From Catellatospora bangladeshensis (GTDB taxonomy: Bacteria > Actinomycetota > Actinomycetes > Mycobacteriales > Micromonosporaceae): a stretch of 64,000 nucleotides of DNA. This document shows positions 9,246 through 20,558 of this stretch, piece after piece. Position numbers and translations under genes: made by a program. The DNA lies in contig NZ_BONF01000024.1 in assembly GCF_016862575.1 (NCBI RefSeq), forward strand, positions 34,725 through 98,724, in the 5' to 3' direction. Positions within the stretch are counted from its first letter, which is position 1. The number at the start of each line of letters is the position of its first letter. The notes beneath the pieces were generated by a model, which searched no databases, was not told the DNA's origin, and was given only the letters and a program-made list of their open reading frames with translations.

Positions 9246-10676
9246 TCAGGCGTCGGCGATGCCGCGGCGTTCCTCGATCGGCACCGTCCCGGCGCCGGGG
9301 CGTTCGAGGCGCTGCTGTTCGCGCAGGTATTCCGGGGCGAGCCAGCGGGCCAGGTGATAGCCGACGATGGTGACGATGGTGCCCAGCGCGATGCCGCTCA
9401 GCTCGAAGGTGTCGCTGAACACCAGCGACGTGTTGCCGATGGCGATGATGATGCCCGCGGCCAGCGGCACCAGGTTGATCGGGTTGCCGAAGTCGACCCC
9501 GTTCTCCTTCCAGATCTTCGCGCCGAGCAGGCCGATCATGCCGTAGAGCACGACGGTGATGCCGCCGAGCACCCCGCCGGGGGTGGCCGAGATGACCGCG
9601 CCGAACTTCGGCGAGAAGCCGAACAGGATCGCCACCACCGCGGCGATGAGGTACGCGGCCGTGGAGTAGATCCGGGTCGCCGCCATCACCCCGATGTTCT
9701 CCGCGTACGTGGTGGTCGGCGAGCCGCCGACCGCGCTGGCCAGCACGGTGGCCACACCGTCGGCGCCGATCGCCTTGCCCATGACCGGGTCCAGGTCGCG
9801 GCGCGTCATCTCGGCGACGGCTTTGACGTGCCCGGCGTTCTCCGCGATCAGCGCGACCACCGCGGGCAGCACCAGCAGGATGAACGCGACGTTGAACGAG
9901 GGCAGGTGCCAGCCGGCGATCTCGTTGCCGTTCGCGTCGACCGTGGTGTGCGGCGGGAAGCCGAGCCACGGCGCGGCCGTGACGCCGGACCAGTCGAGCC
10001 GATCGTGCGTGGTCGGCTCGCTGCTGCCGGGCAGCACCGAGGTGATCGGGCCGATCACCCGGTCCAGCAGCCAGGACAGCACGTACCCGAAGACGAGCCC
10101 GAGGAAGATGGCGATGCGGCCGACGAACCCCCGGGCGGCGACCGCGACCACGATGACGAACAGCATCGTCACCAGCGCCACCCACTGGTCCTGCGGCCAG
10201 TACACCGAGGCGACGACGGGCGCGAGGTTGAAGCCGATCAGCATGACGACGGCGCCGGTGACCACGGGCGGCAGCACGGCGTGCAGCACCTTGAACCCGA
10301 GCAGGTGGATCAGCAGGCCGACCAGGGCGAGCACCAGGCCGGCGACCAGGATCGCGCCCGTCACGGCGGCGGAGTCGCCGCCCTGGGCCCGGATCGCCGC
10401 GACGGCGCTGACGAACGACGCCGACGTGCCCAGGTAGCTGGGCACCAGGCCGCGCACGATGAGCAGGAAGCAGATGGTGGCCACGCCGCTGACCATGATG
10501 GCCAGCTGCGGGTTGAGGCCCATCACCACCGGGAACACGAACGTGGCCCCGAACATGGCGACCACGTGCTGGGCACCCAGGCCGAACATGCGCGGCCAGG
10601 ACAGCCGCTCGTCGGGGGCGACCACCTGGCCCGGCGGCGGGGTGCCGCCGCCGTACACCTCACGCCATCCGAACAC
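9246..10676 (-). CDS. NCS2 family uracil/xanthine permease
   Basis: The product has about 476 aa and 12-14 membrane segments. The N-terminus is GQVVAPDERLSWPRMFGLGAQHVVAMFGATFVFPVVMGL, the hallmark of bacterial UraA/PyrP-type nucleobase:cation symporters. NCS2 motifs include SYLGTSASFVSAVAAI, the conserved AENAGHVKAV near the middle, and GGSPTTTYAENIGVMAATRIYS. It should import uracil or a related base across the plasma membrane. The GTG at 10676 is preferred because GGTGAGG lies 6 bases upstream; an in-frame GTG at 10697 has a poorly spaced site. It is followed on the same strand by no partner gene. Confidence 0.9.
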   Translation of the reverse strand: MFGWREVYGGGTPPPGQVVAPDERLSWPRMFGLGAQHVVAMFGATFVFPVVMGLNPQLAIMVSGVATICFLLIVRGLVPSYLGTSASFVSAVAAIRAQGGDSAAVTGAILVAGLVLALVGLLIHLLGFKVLHAVLPPVVTGAVVMLIGFNLAPVVASVYWPQDQWVALVTMLFVIVVAVAARGFVGRIAIFLGLVFGYVLSWLLDRVIGPITSVLPGSSEPTTHDRLDWSGVTAAPWLGFPPHTTVDANGNEIAGWHLPSFNVAFILLVLPAVVALIAENAGHVKAVAEMTRRDLDPVMGKAIGADGVATVLASAVGGSPTTTYAENIGVMAATRIYSTAAYLIAAVVAILFGFSPKFGAVISATPGGVLGGITVVLYGMIGLLGAKIWKENGVDFGNPINLVPLAAGIIIAIGNTSLVFSDTFELSGIALGTIVTIVGYHLARWLAPEYLREQQRLERPGAGTVPIEERRGIADA

Positions 10677-10756
10677 CCGCGACCTCACCTTCGGCACACC
10701 CTCGGCCTACAGATTGCACCGGTACGCGGCCCGCCGTGCCGGGGCGCGCCGGGCGG

Positions 10757-11551
10757 TCACGGGATGATCGCGTCCACGTAGCCGCCGTCCACCCGCAGCG
10801 CCCCGCCGGTGGTCGCCGAGGCCAGCTCGGAGCTGAGGTACGCGACCATGTGCGCGATCTCCTCAGGCTCGATCAGGCGCTGGAGCAGCGAATACGGACG
10901 ATGCTCGCGCATGAACCGGCGCTGCGCCTCGTCCCAGGGCACCTCGCCGCCGACGAGGTCGGCCACGTAGGTCTCCACGCCCGCGGTGTGCGTCGGCCCG
11001 GCCAGCACCGAGTTCACGGTCACCCCGGTCCCGGCCGCCGCCTTGGCATACCCTCTGGTCACCGCGAGCAGCGCGGTCTTGGTCATGCCGTAGTGGACCA
11101 TCTCGACCGGGGTGACGATCGCCGAGTCGCTGGCGATGGCGGTGACCCGGCCCCAGCCGCGCTCCATCATGCCCGGCAGGTAGAGCCGGATGAGCCGCAC
11201 CGCCGACAGCACGTTGACCTCGAAGTAGCGGCGCCACTCGTCGTCGTCGACCTCCAGCACCGGCCGCGCCCCGAAGATGCCCAGGTTGTTGACGAGGATG
11301 TCCAGCTCGGGCACCGCCTCGCGCATGGTCTCGGCGCCCTCGGCGGTGCCCAGGTCAGCCGCGACACCGCGCACGTCCGCGCCGGGCAGCTCGTCGCGCA
11401 GCCGCGCGGCGGCCGCCTCGGTGGACTCCGCGCCCCGCCCGTTGACCACGACATGCGCGCCGCACCGGGCCAGCGCCTCCGCGATCGCGTACCCGATGCC
11501 CTGGGTCGATCCCGACACCAGCGCCCGCCGTCCCCCCAGCTCGATCTTCAC
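10757..11551 (-). CDS. short-chain dehydrogenase/reductase (SDR)
   Basis: A classical 264-aa SDR. The nucleotide-binding glycine motif is GSTQGIG at residues 14-20, followed by NGR, DLG and the structural NNLG near residue 90. The catalytic Ser lies in ASDSAIVTP and the Tyr-Lys pair in YGMTK. The C-terminus has ELASATTGGALRVDGGYVDA, typical of family members binding NADP or NAD. The basic Arg in NGRG at the end of beta-2 favours NADP(H) (inference). The substrate is not predictable. It is probably monocistronic, with the permease downstream on the same strand and an inverted repeat upstream. Confidence 0.88.
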   Translation of the reverse strand: MKIELGGRRALVSGSTQGIGYAIAEALARCGAHVVVNGRGAESTEAAAARLRDELPGADVRGVAADLGTAEGAETMREAVPELDILVNNLGIFGARPVLEVDDDEWRRYFEVNVLSAVRLIRLYLPGMMERGWGRVTAIASDSAIVTPVEMVHYGMTKTALLAVTRGYAKAAAGTGVTVNSVLAGPTHTAGVETYVADLVGGEVPWDEAQRRFMREHRPYSLLQRLIEPEEIAHMVAYLSSELASATTGGALRVDGGYVDAIIP

Positions 11552-11586
11552 CCGGCCATCATCACCACCACGCCGCGGCCGGGGTG

Positions 11587-11644
11587 CAGTTTCGGGGAAA
11601 CCGCAGGGTCCGCGGGCCTGGTTCGTGCAGTTTCCCCGAAACTG
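11587..11644. repeat. inverted repeat of TTTCGGGGAAAC family, probable terminator
   Basis: Perfect 15-bp arms (CAGTTTCGGGGAAAC at 11587-11601 and its complement at 11630-11644) flank a 28-base loop. The same core occurs in another intergenic repeat at 22239-22286. Here it lies downstream of the beta-helix gene, which reads leftward, and upstream of the SDR start. It would terminate the former transcript and insulate the SDR. Confidence 0.65.
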
Positions 11645-11722
11645 GACGCCCGACGAGGAGGGCCGACCCGGCGGGGCAGCCGGGTCGGCCCGTAGGTGGG
11701 GCGGGTTAGGGGGTGGGTGGGG

Positions 11723-14350
<2,628 letters not shown>

Positions 14351-14418
14351 CTCTTCTCCCTGCTGAGGAGCTCCGGACGGGGACACCGCCCCGGGCGAGC
14401 GGGACGGTGCTGGACGGT

Positions 14419-14432
14419 AGAGAGCGCTCTCT
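14419..14432. promoter_or_regulatory. LacI-family-type operator, perfect 14-bp palindrome
   Basis: AGAGAGCGCTCTCT is a perfect palindrome with the GAGCGCTC core seen in CebR-type and other actinomycete LacI-family boxes. It lies 69 bp upstream of the start of the leftward discoidin/beta-helix gene, a position suited to repression. The rest of the 14351-14691 gap contains only lower-GC promoter-like DNA between this gene and the divergent DUF4132 gene; no other gene is seen there. Confidence 0.55.
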
Positions 14433-14691
14433 GGAAGAGAGAGTTATCGCTAGTTGAATGCCTGTCAAGAGCGTGTTTCGTCCATGTGACACGGCGTGGT
14501 CCAGACAAGGGCGCTGGCCAGCGTATTTGTTGCCGGGGGCAGCATTCCGCGCGCCGAGTTGGCACGAAGCACATCGGACGATCATGGGAGAGCGATTGCC
14601 CACGATCGTGTCCGGGACCGGCGGCGTGCCGTGTCGTGGGCCTCGTCTATGGTCCGCGCAGTGACGGAGCGGGGCGGACGGGGAGTGGGAG

Positions 14692-17157
14692 ATGCGCAAC
14701 CGCGAGCAGCCGGTCGACCGGCTGGTCCTGATGGTGCTGGTGAGCCGCGCGCGGCAGGCGGCGGCCGCCGGCGACCTCGGCACCCTGCGCGCCACCGCGC
14801 GGGACCTGCTGGCGCAGCTCAACCGCCGCGGCGGCGCCCACGCGCTGGCCGACGCGGACGAGCGGGAGCTGGACCGCATCTACGACACGGCGTTCCCGCT
14901 CACCGACCCGGCCGACCCGAAAGACGTCTTGGACGCGCCGTGGCCCACCACCGCGCGCGAGGAGGCGGCCGAGAAGTTCGCCGACGAGGACACCCCGTTC
15001 GGCGTCCACCTGGACGGGCTGGTCGACGCCGCACTCGACCGCGGTGACCGCGAGCTGCTGCGCGCCCTCGCCGTCACCCCGCTCGGGGAGGTGGACAGCA
15101 CGTCGCAGGCGCTGATCGCCGACGCGCTGCAGGCCGCCGGCGAACTCGACGACGAACTCGTCGGCCTGCTCGCCGAAGACCCGTACCTGTCCCGTGACCT
15201 GGCCGGGCACCGCAAGCCGATCGTCGCCGCGGCCACCGCCGACCGTTTCCGGCCCGCCTGCGACGAGCGCCTGTGGCAGCTCACCTCGGCACCGGACGCG
15301 GACTGGGACCGGCTGGTCAGCACGGCCGTCCCGCGCGGCCTGCGGTTCGTGCTGCGCGGGCTGGAGTTCACCGGCAACTGGCGGGTCGCCCGGCACCTCG
15401 GCGCCGCCGACCTGACCCCGGCCGAACGCGCCGAACTGATCGAGCACCTGCGCGCGCAGCCGCGCGAAAGGCAGGAGGCCGCGTTCACCATGCGCCTGGC
15501 CGCCGGGGACGCGCACCTGCTGCTGCCGCTGCTCGGCCTGGCCGGGGCGGAGCAGCTGCTGCGCCTGATCCAGGCCGGGCAGGCGCCGAGCCGGGTCGTG
15601 CGCAACGACCGGGCCGCGATCCTGGCGGCCGCCGCCGAGGTGCGCCCGGCGGACGCCGAGCGGCTGCTGAAGCTGGTGCCCAACGACGTGGTGGCGGCGG
15701 CGCTGGGCCTGCGCCGCAAGCCGATCATGACCCGGGTGGAGAAGTGGTCGCCGGTCGGCATCACCGCGTACGGCATGCTGCCGCCCGGTGACGGCGAGAC
15801 CGTGCTGGAGCGGTGGGTCGCGCTGCGCGAGCTGCGCCGCCGGGCGGGCGAGATGTTCCCCGCGCCGGAGCGGCGCAAGCAGCACGCGGTCGCCGTGGAC
15901 GTCGCGCTCGACCACCTGGCCCAGGTCGGCGGGTATGCCGACGCGGCCGCGCTGGACGCCGCCGGTGAGGCGTACGCGCCGACGCCGATGCCGCCGGAGC
16001 TGCGCGTCGGCCCGTACACGGTCTCGGCCGGGTTCCAGGGGGCCGAGGCGGCGATCGTCGCGGCGAAGGGCGGCCGCGTGCTGAAGACCCTGCCCAAGGC
16101 CGCGCGCGAGGACCCGGGACTGGCGGCCCTGCGCGAGCGGCTCGAGCTGCTGCGCGGCGAGACCGCGCGGCTGTGCGGCAGGCTCCGCCGCCTGGTGGTG
16201 ACGGGCGAGCCGCTGCCCGCGGCCGAACTGGCCCGGTTGCGGGCGACCCCGGCCGGGGCGGGGCTGCTGCCGCTGCTGGTGTGGCAGGACGCGGGCGGCC
16301 GGTTCGGGTGGCTCGACGACCTGGACCGGTCCGGGCCGCTGATTGCGGCGCATCCGGCGGCGCTGGCCGCGGCGGGACTGCTGGCGCACTGGCAGGGCGA
16401 GGCGGCCCGGCTGCGGCTGTGCCAGCCGGTGCCGCAGCTGTTCCGGGAGTGGTACGCCCCGACGCCCGAGGAGTCCACCGGGCAGGCCACCCGGTTCACC
16501 GGCCGGGTCGTCGACGGCGGCGCGGCGGCGCGCGAGCTGGCGTCCCGGGGCTGGCGCCTCGACGACGTCCCGCAGGCCCGTGCGACCAAACGGTTCGGCG
16601 AGCACACGGCCGTGCTGCACGGGGAGGTGTCCGGGTGCTGGGGCACGGGCGACGTCGGGTTCGCCAGGCTGGAGTTCCCCGGCGCCGGTGCCGACCGGGT
16701 GCCGCCGGTGGTGTTCTCCGAGGCCGTACGCGACCTGGAGCAGGCTGCCCGCGCGGGGCGGCGCAGCGTCGGCGACCACCCGGAGGGCCTGGCCCGTTCA
16801 CGGGCCGAGCTGCTGACGGCCGTGCTGGCGCAGCGCGGTTCGGACCGGATCACCCGCGACGGGGACGTGGTCGTGGTCAGCGGATCGCGGGCGGTGTACC
16901 GGGTGCACCTGGGCACGGACGCGATCACGGTGAACGGCGGGCGGCGGCCGCGCGACCTGGCGTACTCGTTCGGCGAGACGCCGCACCGGGCGCTGTTCCG
17001 GCCGGTGGCCGACCGGGGCTCCGACACGGTCCGGCTGCTCAGCCGGGTGCTGCTGCTGGCCGAGGACGAGCAGCTCGGCTCGTCGGAGCTGAACGCGCTC
17101 GGGCTCTGCAAGCCGGACGGCACGCCCTGCGCCTCCTGCGGGCGGGTGCATTCGTAG
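14692..17157 (+). CDS. DUF4132 family protein
   Basis: An 821-aa soluble protein with no signal peptide or membrane span. The ATG follows GGGAGTGGGAG. The long N-terminal part is alpha-helical with repeat-like Leu/Ala segments. The conserved DUF4132 block covers about residues 490-665 (LRLCQPVPQLFREWY, APTPEE, TRFTGRVVDGGAAARELASRGW, RFGEHTAVLHGEV). The C-terminus carries a second conserved module (SRAVYRVHLGTDAITV, LSRVLLLAEDEQ) and a final CKPDGTPCASCGRVHS with three cysteines that might bind a metal. DUF4132 proteins include E. coli MolR-related proteins; their biochemical role is unsettled. Monocistronic. Confidence 0.8.
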   Translation: MRNREQPVDRLVLMVLVSRARQAAAAGDLGTLRATARDLLAQLNRRGGAHALADADERELDRIYDTAFPLTDPADPKDVLDAPWPTTAREEAAEKFADEDTPFGVHLDGLVDAALDRGDRELLRALAVTPLGEVDSTSQALIADALQAAGELDDELVGLLAEDPYLSRDLAGHRKPIVAAATADRFRPACDERLWQLTSAPDADWDRLVSTAVPRGLRFVLRGLEFTGNWRVARHLGAADLTPAERAELIEHLRAQPRERQEAAFTMRLAAGDAHLLLPLLGLAGAEQLLRLIQAGQAPSRVVRNDRAAILAAAAEVRPADAERLLKLVPNDVVAAALGLRRKPIMTRVEKWSPVGITAYGMLPPGDGETVLERWVALRELRRRAGEMFPAPERRKQHAVAVDVALDHLAQVGGYADAAALDAAGEAYAPTPMPPELRVGPYTVSAGFQGAEAAIVAAKGGRVLKTLPKAAREDPGLAALRERLELLRGETARLCGRLRRLVVTGEPLPAAELARLRATPAGAGLLPLLVWQDAGGRFGWLDDLDRSGPLIAAHPAALAAAGLLAHWQGEAARLRLCQPVPQLFREWYAPTPEESTGQATRFTGRVVDGGAAARELASRGWRLDDVPQARATKRFGEHTAVLHGEVSGCWGTGDVGFARLEFPGAGADRVPPVVFSEAVRDLEQAARAGRRSVGDHPEGLARSRAELLTAVLAQRGSDRITRDGDVVVVSGSRAVYRVHLGTDAITVNGGRRPRDLAYSFGETPHRALFRPVADRGSDTVRLLSRVLLLAEDEQLGSSELNALGLCKPDGTPCASCGRVHS

Positions 17158-17211
17158 CGCCCGGCACCGGCCCCCGTCCCCGATCCGGGGAGTAATCATG
17201 CAGGATAGCTT

Positions 17212-17237
17212 GATTAGGCGAGGTTTCGGCCGGGTAA
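17212..17237 (+). promoter_or_regulatory. candidate SigB-type promoter
   Basis: GATT (17212-17215), a 16-base spacer and GGGTAA (17232-17237) resemble the actinomycete stress-sigma consensus GNNT-N14-16-GGGTAY. It lies 38 bp before a start codon whose product belongs to a partner-switching pathway, which fits autoregulation by the controlled sigma factor. The last base deviates from the consensus. Confidence 0.4.
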
Positions 17238-17274
17238 TAGCGGCCTGCCACCCCGCGCCGGAGAAGGGATTTTC

Positions 17275-18135
17275 ATGGCGGATGCGGTCACCGTCGACGA
17301 GCTTCACCCAGGTGATCATGCCTGTCTGACGTTCACCGACCCGGATGAGCGGCTCGACCTGGTGGCCGAGTTCGTCGCGGACGGCCTGCACCGGGGGCAA
17401 CGGGTGATCTGCTTCACGGATTCGCTGAGCCCGGACGAGCTGGCCGCCGAGCTGGCGATGCGGGAGGTCGCCGCAGTGGCGGCCATCGGCTCCGGCCAGC
17501 TCACCCTGTACGCCAGCCACGACGCACCGGCCGTGGAGGGCGGGGCGACCGCCGAGCGCATGGTGGCGCTGATCGCCGCGGAGCGGCACCGGGCGGCCCG
17601 GCGGGGCGTGCCGGGGCTGCGCGTCGCCGCCGACATGTGCTGGGCCGGCCGGCCGATGGCGGTGGACCAGCTGCTGACGTTCGAGCGGCAGGCGGCGAGC
17701 CTGTTCACCGACGGCCGGCTGACCGCGATCTGCCAGTACGACCGGGAGACCTTCGACGCGGTGACGCTGGCGTTCGCCGCCGACGCCCACCACAAGACCA
17801 TCGCGGCGCTCGCCTACCACGACACTCCCCTGCTGCGGATCTGCCGCCAGCACCGGCCGGCGGGGGTGCGCATCGCCGGGGAGATGGACTACACGCACCT
17901 GGAGCCGCTCGGCCAGGCGCTCACCGAGGCGCTGCGGCTGGACGACAACATCCACCTCAACCTCACCAAGCTGCGTTTCATCGACGTCACCGCCGCGACG
18001 GCCATCGTGCAGAGCGCCCTGGCGCTGCCCGCGCCGCGCCGGATGACCGTCTCCTGTCCCCCGCCGGTCGCGGCGGTCCTGGAGGCGGTCGGCGCCGGGC
18101 AGGCCACACAGATGTCCTTGCAGAGGCAACCATGA
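17275..18135 (+). CDS. MEDS-domain sensor fused to STAS domain
   Basis: The 286-aa protein has an N-terminal MEDS domain (about 1-175: LHPGDHACLTFTDPDERLDLVAEFVADGLHRGQRVICFTD, later TAICQYDRETFD), found in DcmR-type sensors. The C-terminal STAS domain (about 195-280) contains GEMDYTHLEPLGQAL and the loop LRFIDVTAATAIV. In STAS anti-anti-sigma factors the phosphoserine sits just after the LxFID segment. Here the residue is Thr in DVTAAT, so phosphorylation on Thr is possible but unproven. GGAGAAGGGA precedes the ATG. It overlaps the following kinase gene by four bases (ATGA), so the two products are made together and probably interact. Confidence 0.88.
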   Translation: MADAVTVDELHPGDHACLTFTDPDERLDLVAEFVADGLHRGQRVICFTDSLSPDELAAELAMREVAAVAAIGSGQLTLYASHDAPAVEGGATAERMVALIAAERHRAARRGVPGLRVAADMCWAGRPMAVDQLLTFERQAASLFTDGRLTAICQYDRETFDAVTLAFAADAHHKTIAALAYHDTPLLRICRQHRPAGVRIAGEMDYTHLEPLGQALTEALRLDDNIHLNLTKLRFIDVTAATAIVQSALALPAPRRMTVSCPPPVAAVLEAVGAGQATQMSLQRQP

Positions 18136-18557
18136 GCAGCGCCGAGCCCGTCCAGGATCCGCCCAGGCCGATGACACAGCCGGGGCTGGACACGTCGTTC
18201 GTCACGGAAGACCTGTACACGCTGCGGGCCTCGGTGGCCGCGCACGCGGCCGAGTTCGGGCTGGCCGATCCGGGGCTGAGCCGCCTGCTGGTGGTCGCCA
18301 CCGAGCTGGCCACGAACGCGATCCGGCACGGCGGGGGCAGCGGCCGGCTGCGCCTGTGGCGAGCCGACGGCGCCGTGTACTGCGAGGTCAGCGATGAGGG
18401 CACGGGCATCGCCGATCCCGGCACCGCGGGCACGCAGCGGGTGCCGCTCAGTGAGCAGGGCGGGCGCGGCCTGTGGGTGGTGCGCCAGTTCACCGACGAG
18501 TTCGACATCTCCGGCGGACCGTCCGGCGCGGTCGTCACCGTGAAGATTCTTATCTGA
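18132..18557 (+). CDS. anti-sigma regulatory kinase, HATPase_c_2
   Basis: A 141-aa GHKL ATPase of the RsbW/SpoIIAB type. The N-box is ELATNAIRHGGG, the G1 box DEGTGIADP and the G2 region EQGGRGLWVVRQFTDEF. It should phosphorylate a STAS antagonist and/or bind a sigma factor. Its start overlaps the MEDS-STAS stop by ATGA, making that protein the likely partner. No sigma gene is adjacent, so the controlled sigma is elsewhere. Confidence 0.88.
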   Translation: MSSAEPVQDPPRPMTQPGLDTSFVTEDLYTLRASVAAHAAEFGLADPGLSRLLVVATELATNAIRHGGGSGRLRLWRADGAVYCEVSDEGTGIADPGTAGTQRVPLSEQGGRGLWVVRQFTDEFDISGGPSGAVVTVKILI

Positions 18558-18563
18558 GGCCGC

Positions 18564-19214
18564 TCAGACCTGACCGGCGTCGTGGGCGAGCAGCGCGATC
18601 TGGACCCGGTTGTTGAGTTCGAGCTTGGCCAGCAGCCGGGACACGTACGCCTTGACCGTCGCGACGCTCATGTGCAGCCGGGCACCGATCTCGGCGTTGG
18701 ACAGTCCCTGGCCGACGGCGACCGCGACCTCGCGCTCGCGTTCGGTAAGCCGGTCCAGCGCCTGCCGGGCCCGGCTCGCCCGGACCGCGCCGGTGCCGTC
18801 GGTGACCTGGCTGATCAGGCGGCGCGTCACCGACGGGGACAGGATCGGCTCGCCCGCCGCGACCCGGCGCAGCGCGCGTACCAGCTCCGGCGGCGGGGTG
18901 TCCTTGAGCAGGAACCCCGCGGCACCGGCCCGCAGCGCCCGCAGCACGTGCTCGTCGGCGTCGAACGTGGTCAGCACCACCACGTCGGGCGCGCCGGGAC
19001 GGCGGCGCAGCAGCTCGGTGGCGGCCAGCCCGTCCATCCGCGGCATGCGGATGTCCATCAGCACGATGTCCGGGGCATGCGCGGCCACCGCCGCCGCGAC
19101 CTCGGTCCCGTCGGCGGCCTCGGCGACCACCCGCAGATCGTCCAGCCCGGCGAGCATCATCGTCAGCCCGGCGCGCACCAGCGGGTCGTCGTCCACGATC
19201 AGCAGCCTGATCAT
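18564..19214 (-). CDS. NarL/LuxR-family response regulator
   Basis: A 216-aa two-domain regulator. The receiver has the acidic pocket DDD at residues 8-10, the phosphoacceptor Asp54 in VLMDIRMPRMDG, Thr in VVVLTTFD and Lys in FLLKDTPP. The C-terminal LuxR HTH reads LTEREREVAVAVGQGLSNAEIGARLHMSVATVKAYVSRLLAKL. It overlaps the sensor kinase gene by four bases and forms a two-component system with it. Its likely target is the divergent ABC-2 exporter operon, since a near-perfect dyad lies between them. Confidence 0.92.
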   Translation of the reverse strand: MIRLLIVDDDPLVRAGLTMMLAGLDDLRVVAEAADGTEVAAAVAAHAPDIVLMDIRMPRMDGLAATELLRRRPGAPDVVVLTTFDADEHVLRALRAGAAGFLLKDTPPPELVRALRRVAAGEPILSPSVTRRLISQVTDGTGAVRASRARQALDRLTEREREVAVAVGQGLSNAEIGARLHMSVATVKAYVSRLLAKLELNNRVQIALLAHDAGQV

Positions 19215-20425
19215 GCGGGCCACGGCTGCCAGGTCCAGAGCCGGAAGTCGCCCCCGCCGGTATGGCCGTGCTCGATGCGGCCACCCGCCAGCGACACCCG
19301 TTCGGCCAGCCCGATCAGGCCCGTGCCGGTGCCGGGGATGCCCGGTGCGCCGCCCAGCGGCGCCCGGCTGAGCACCTCGACGGTGATGCCGTCCTCGGGC
19401 CCGCCCTCGACGGCGACCTGCACGGCGGCGCCCGGCGCGTGCTTGCGGGCGTTGGTGAGACCCTCCTGGACCACGCGGTATGCGGTGCGCCCGGCGTGGG
19501 CGGGGACGGCCACCGGCTCGGGCAGCCGCTGCGACAGCCGCACCCGCATCCCCGCCGCCCGCGACTCCTCGACCAGCGCGGGCAGGTCGGCCAGGGTCGG
19601 CTGGGGGCGGTCGGGCTCCTCTCCGGCGTCGGCGGCGCGCAGCACCCCGATGACCTGCCGCAGGTCCTGCAGCGCCTGGTGGGCGCTGTCGCGGATGACC
19701 CCGGCGGCGCGGGCGACCTCCTGCGGCGGGGCGTCGGGCCGGAACTCCAGCGCCCCGGCGTGCAGGCTGAGCAGCGAGATCCGGTGGGCGAGCACGTCGT
19801 GCATCTCGCGGGCGATGCGGGTCCGCTCCCGCTGGCGGGCCTGCGCGACGTGCTGCTCCTGTTCGGCCTCGGCCCGCTCGGCCCGCTCGCGCAGCGACTG
19901 CACGAGCTGGCGGCGCGCGCCGATGAGCAGCGCCCAGCCGGTGACCATGGCGAGGATGGTCAGGGTCCACACCAGCGAGAACGCGTAGCCGAACTCCCGG
20001 TCCGGGTAGATCGCCAGATACGGCAGCGTGGCGACCGCCTGCAGCCCCGCGATGGCGAGCACCGTCCGCGGCCGGCACAGGGCGCCGACGGTGAGCAGCA
20101 TGACGATGCCCGCGCCCGACGACATCGGGGAGAACGTCCCGGCCAGCGCGGTCGCGACGGCCAGCCCGACCGGGAGACGGCGACGCCAGAACAGGGCCAG
20201 GCAGAGCACCGCGGCCGTGGCGAGATCGGCGAAGGCGAGCAGCTCCGGCAGGGGCTGCGGCCGCCAGGCCACCTCGAGGTCGTACACGACCAGCCCGACG
20301 AACACGGCGACGACCACGCACCCGGCGTCGGCCAGCCGGTCGCGGGCCGAGCGGCGGCCGTCGGCGCGCAGCTCGCCCGGCAGCAGCCGGCGCAGCAGGG
20401 GGTGGGGGGCATCGCTGCTCGTCAT
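19211..20425 (-). CDS. sensor histidine kinase (HisKA_3, DesK-like)
   Basis: A 404-aa membrane kinase. Hydrophobic segments fill about residues 30-165. The dimerisation motif ERTRIAREMHDVLAHRISLLSLHAGAL carries the phosphorylatable His near residue 206. The HATPase region has a variant N-box (YRVVQEGLTNARKHAPGA) and GTGTGLIGLAERV. The ATG at 20425 was chosen at TSSDAPHP; frame upstream of it is not protein-like. It is co-transcribed and translationally coupled with the response regulator. Stimulus unknown. Confidence 0.9.
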   Translation of the reverse strand: MTSSDAPHPLLRRLLPGELRADGRRSARDRLADAGCVVVAVFVGLVVYDLEVAWRPQPLPELLAFADLATAAVLCLALFWRRRLPVGLAVATALAGTFSPMSSGAGIVMLLTVGALCRPRTVLAIAGLQAVATLPYLAIYPDREFGYAFSLVWTLTILAMVTGWALLIGARRQLVQSLRERAERAEAEQEQHVAQARQRERTRIAREMHDVLAHRISLLSLHAGALEFRPDAPPQEVARAAGVIRDSAHQALQDLRQVIGVLRAADAGEEPDRPQPTLADLPALVEESRAAGMRVRLSQRLPEPVAVPAHAGRTAYRVVQEGLTNARKHAPGAAVQVAVEGGPEDGITVEVLSRAPLGGAPGIPGTGTGLIGLAERVSLAGGRIEHGHTGGGDFRLWTWQPWPA

Positions 20426-20464
20426 GGTGCGTCCCAGGGTACGGGCGGCCCACGGCGGCGGGTA

Positions 20465-20501
20465 CCGACTTTGGTCTACGGCACACGCCGACCGAAGTCG
20501 G
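20465..20501. promoter_or_regulatory. 12-bp dyad, candidate response-regulator operator
   Basis: CCGACTTTGGTC (20465-20476) and GACCGAAGTCGG (20490-20501) are inverted copies with one mismatch, separated by 13 bases. They lie in the 133-bp region between the divergent kinase/regulator operon and the ABC-2 operon. The 25-bp centre spacing (about 2.5 turns) fits a NarL-type dimer arrangement. Confidence 0.5.
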
Positions 20502-20558
20502 CAGCCGTCGCCCGGCGGCCGCAGCGCGGCGGCCCCGCGTCCGCCCACGCTGGTACGC

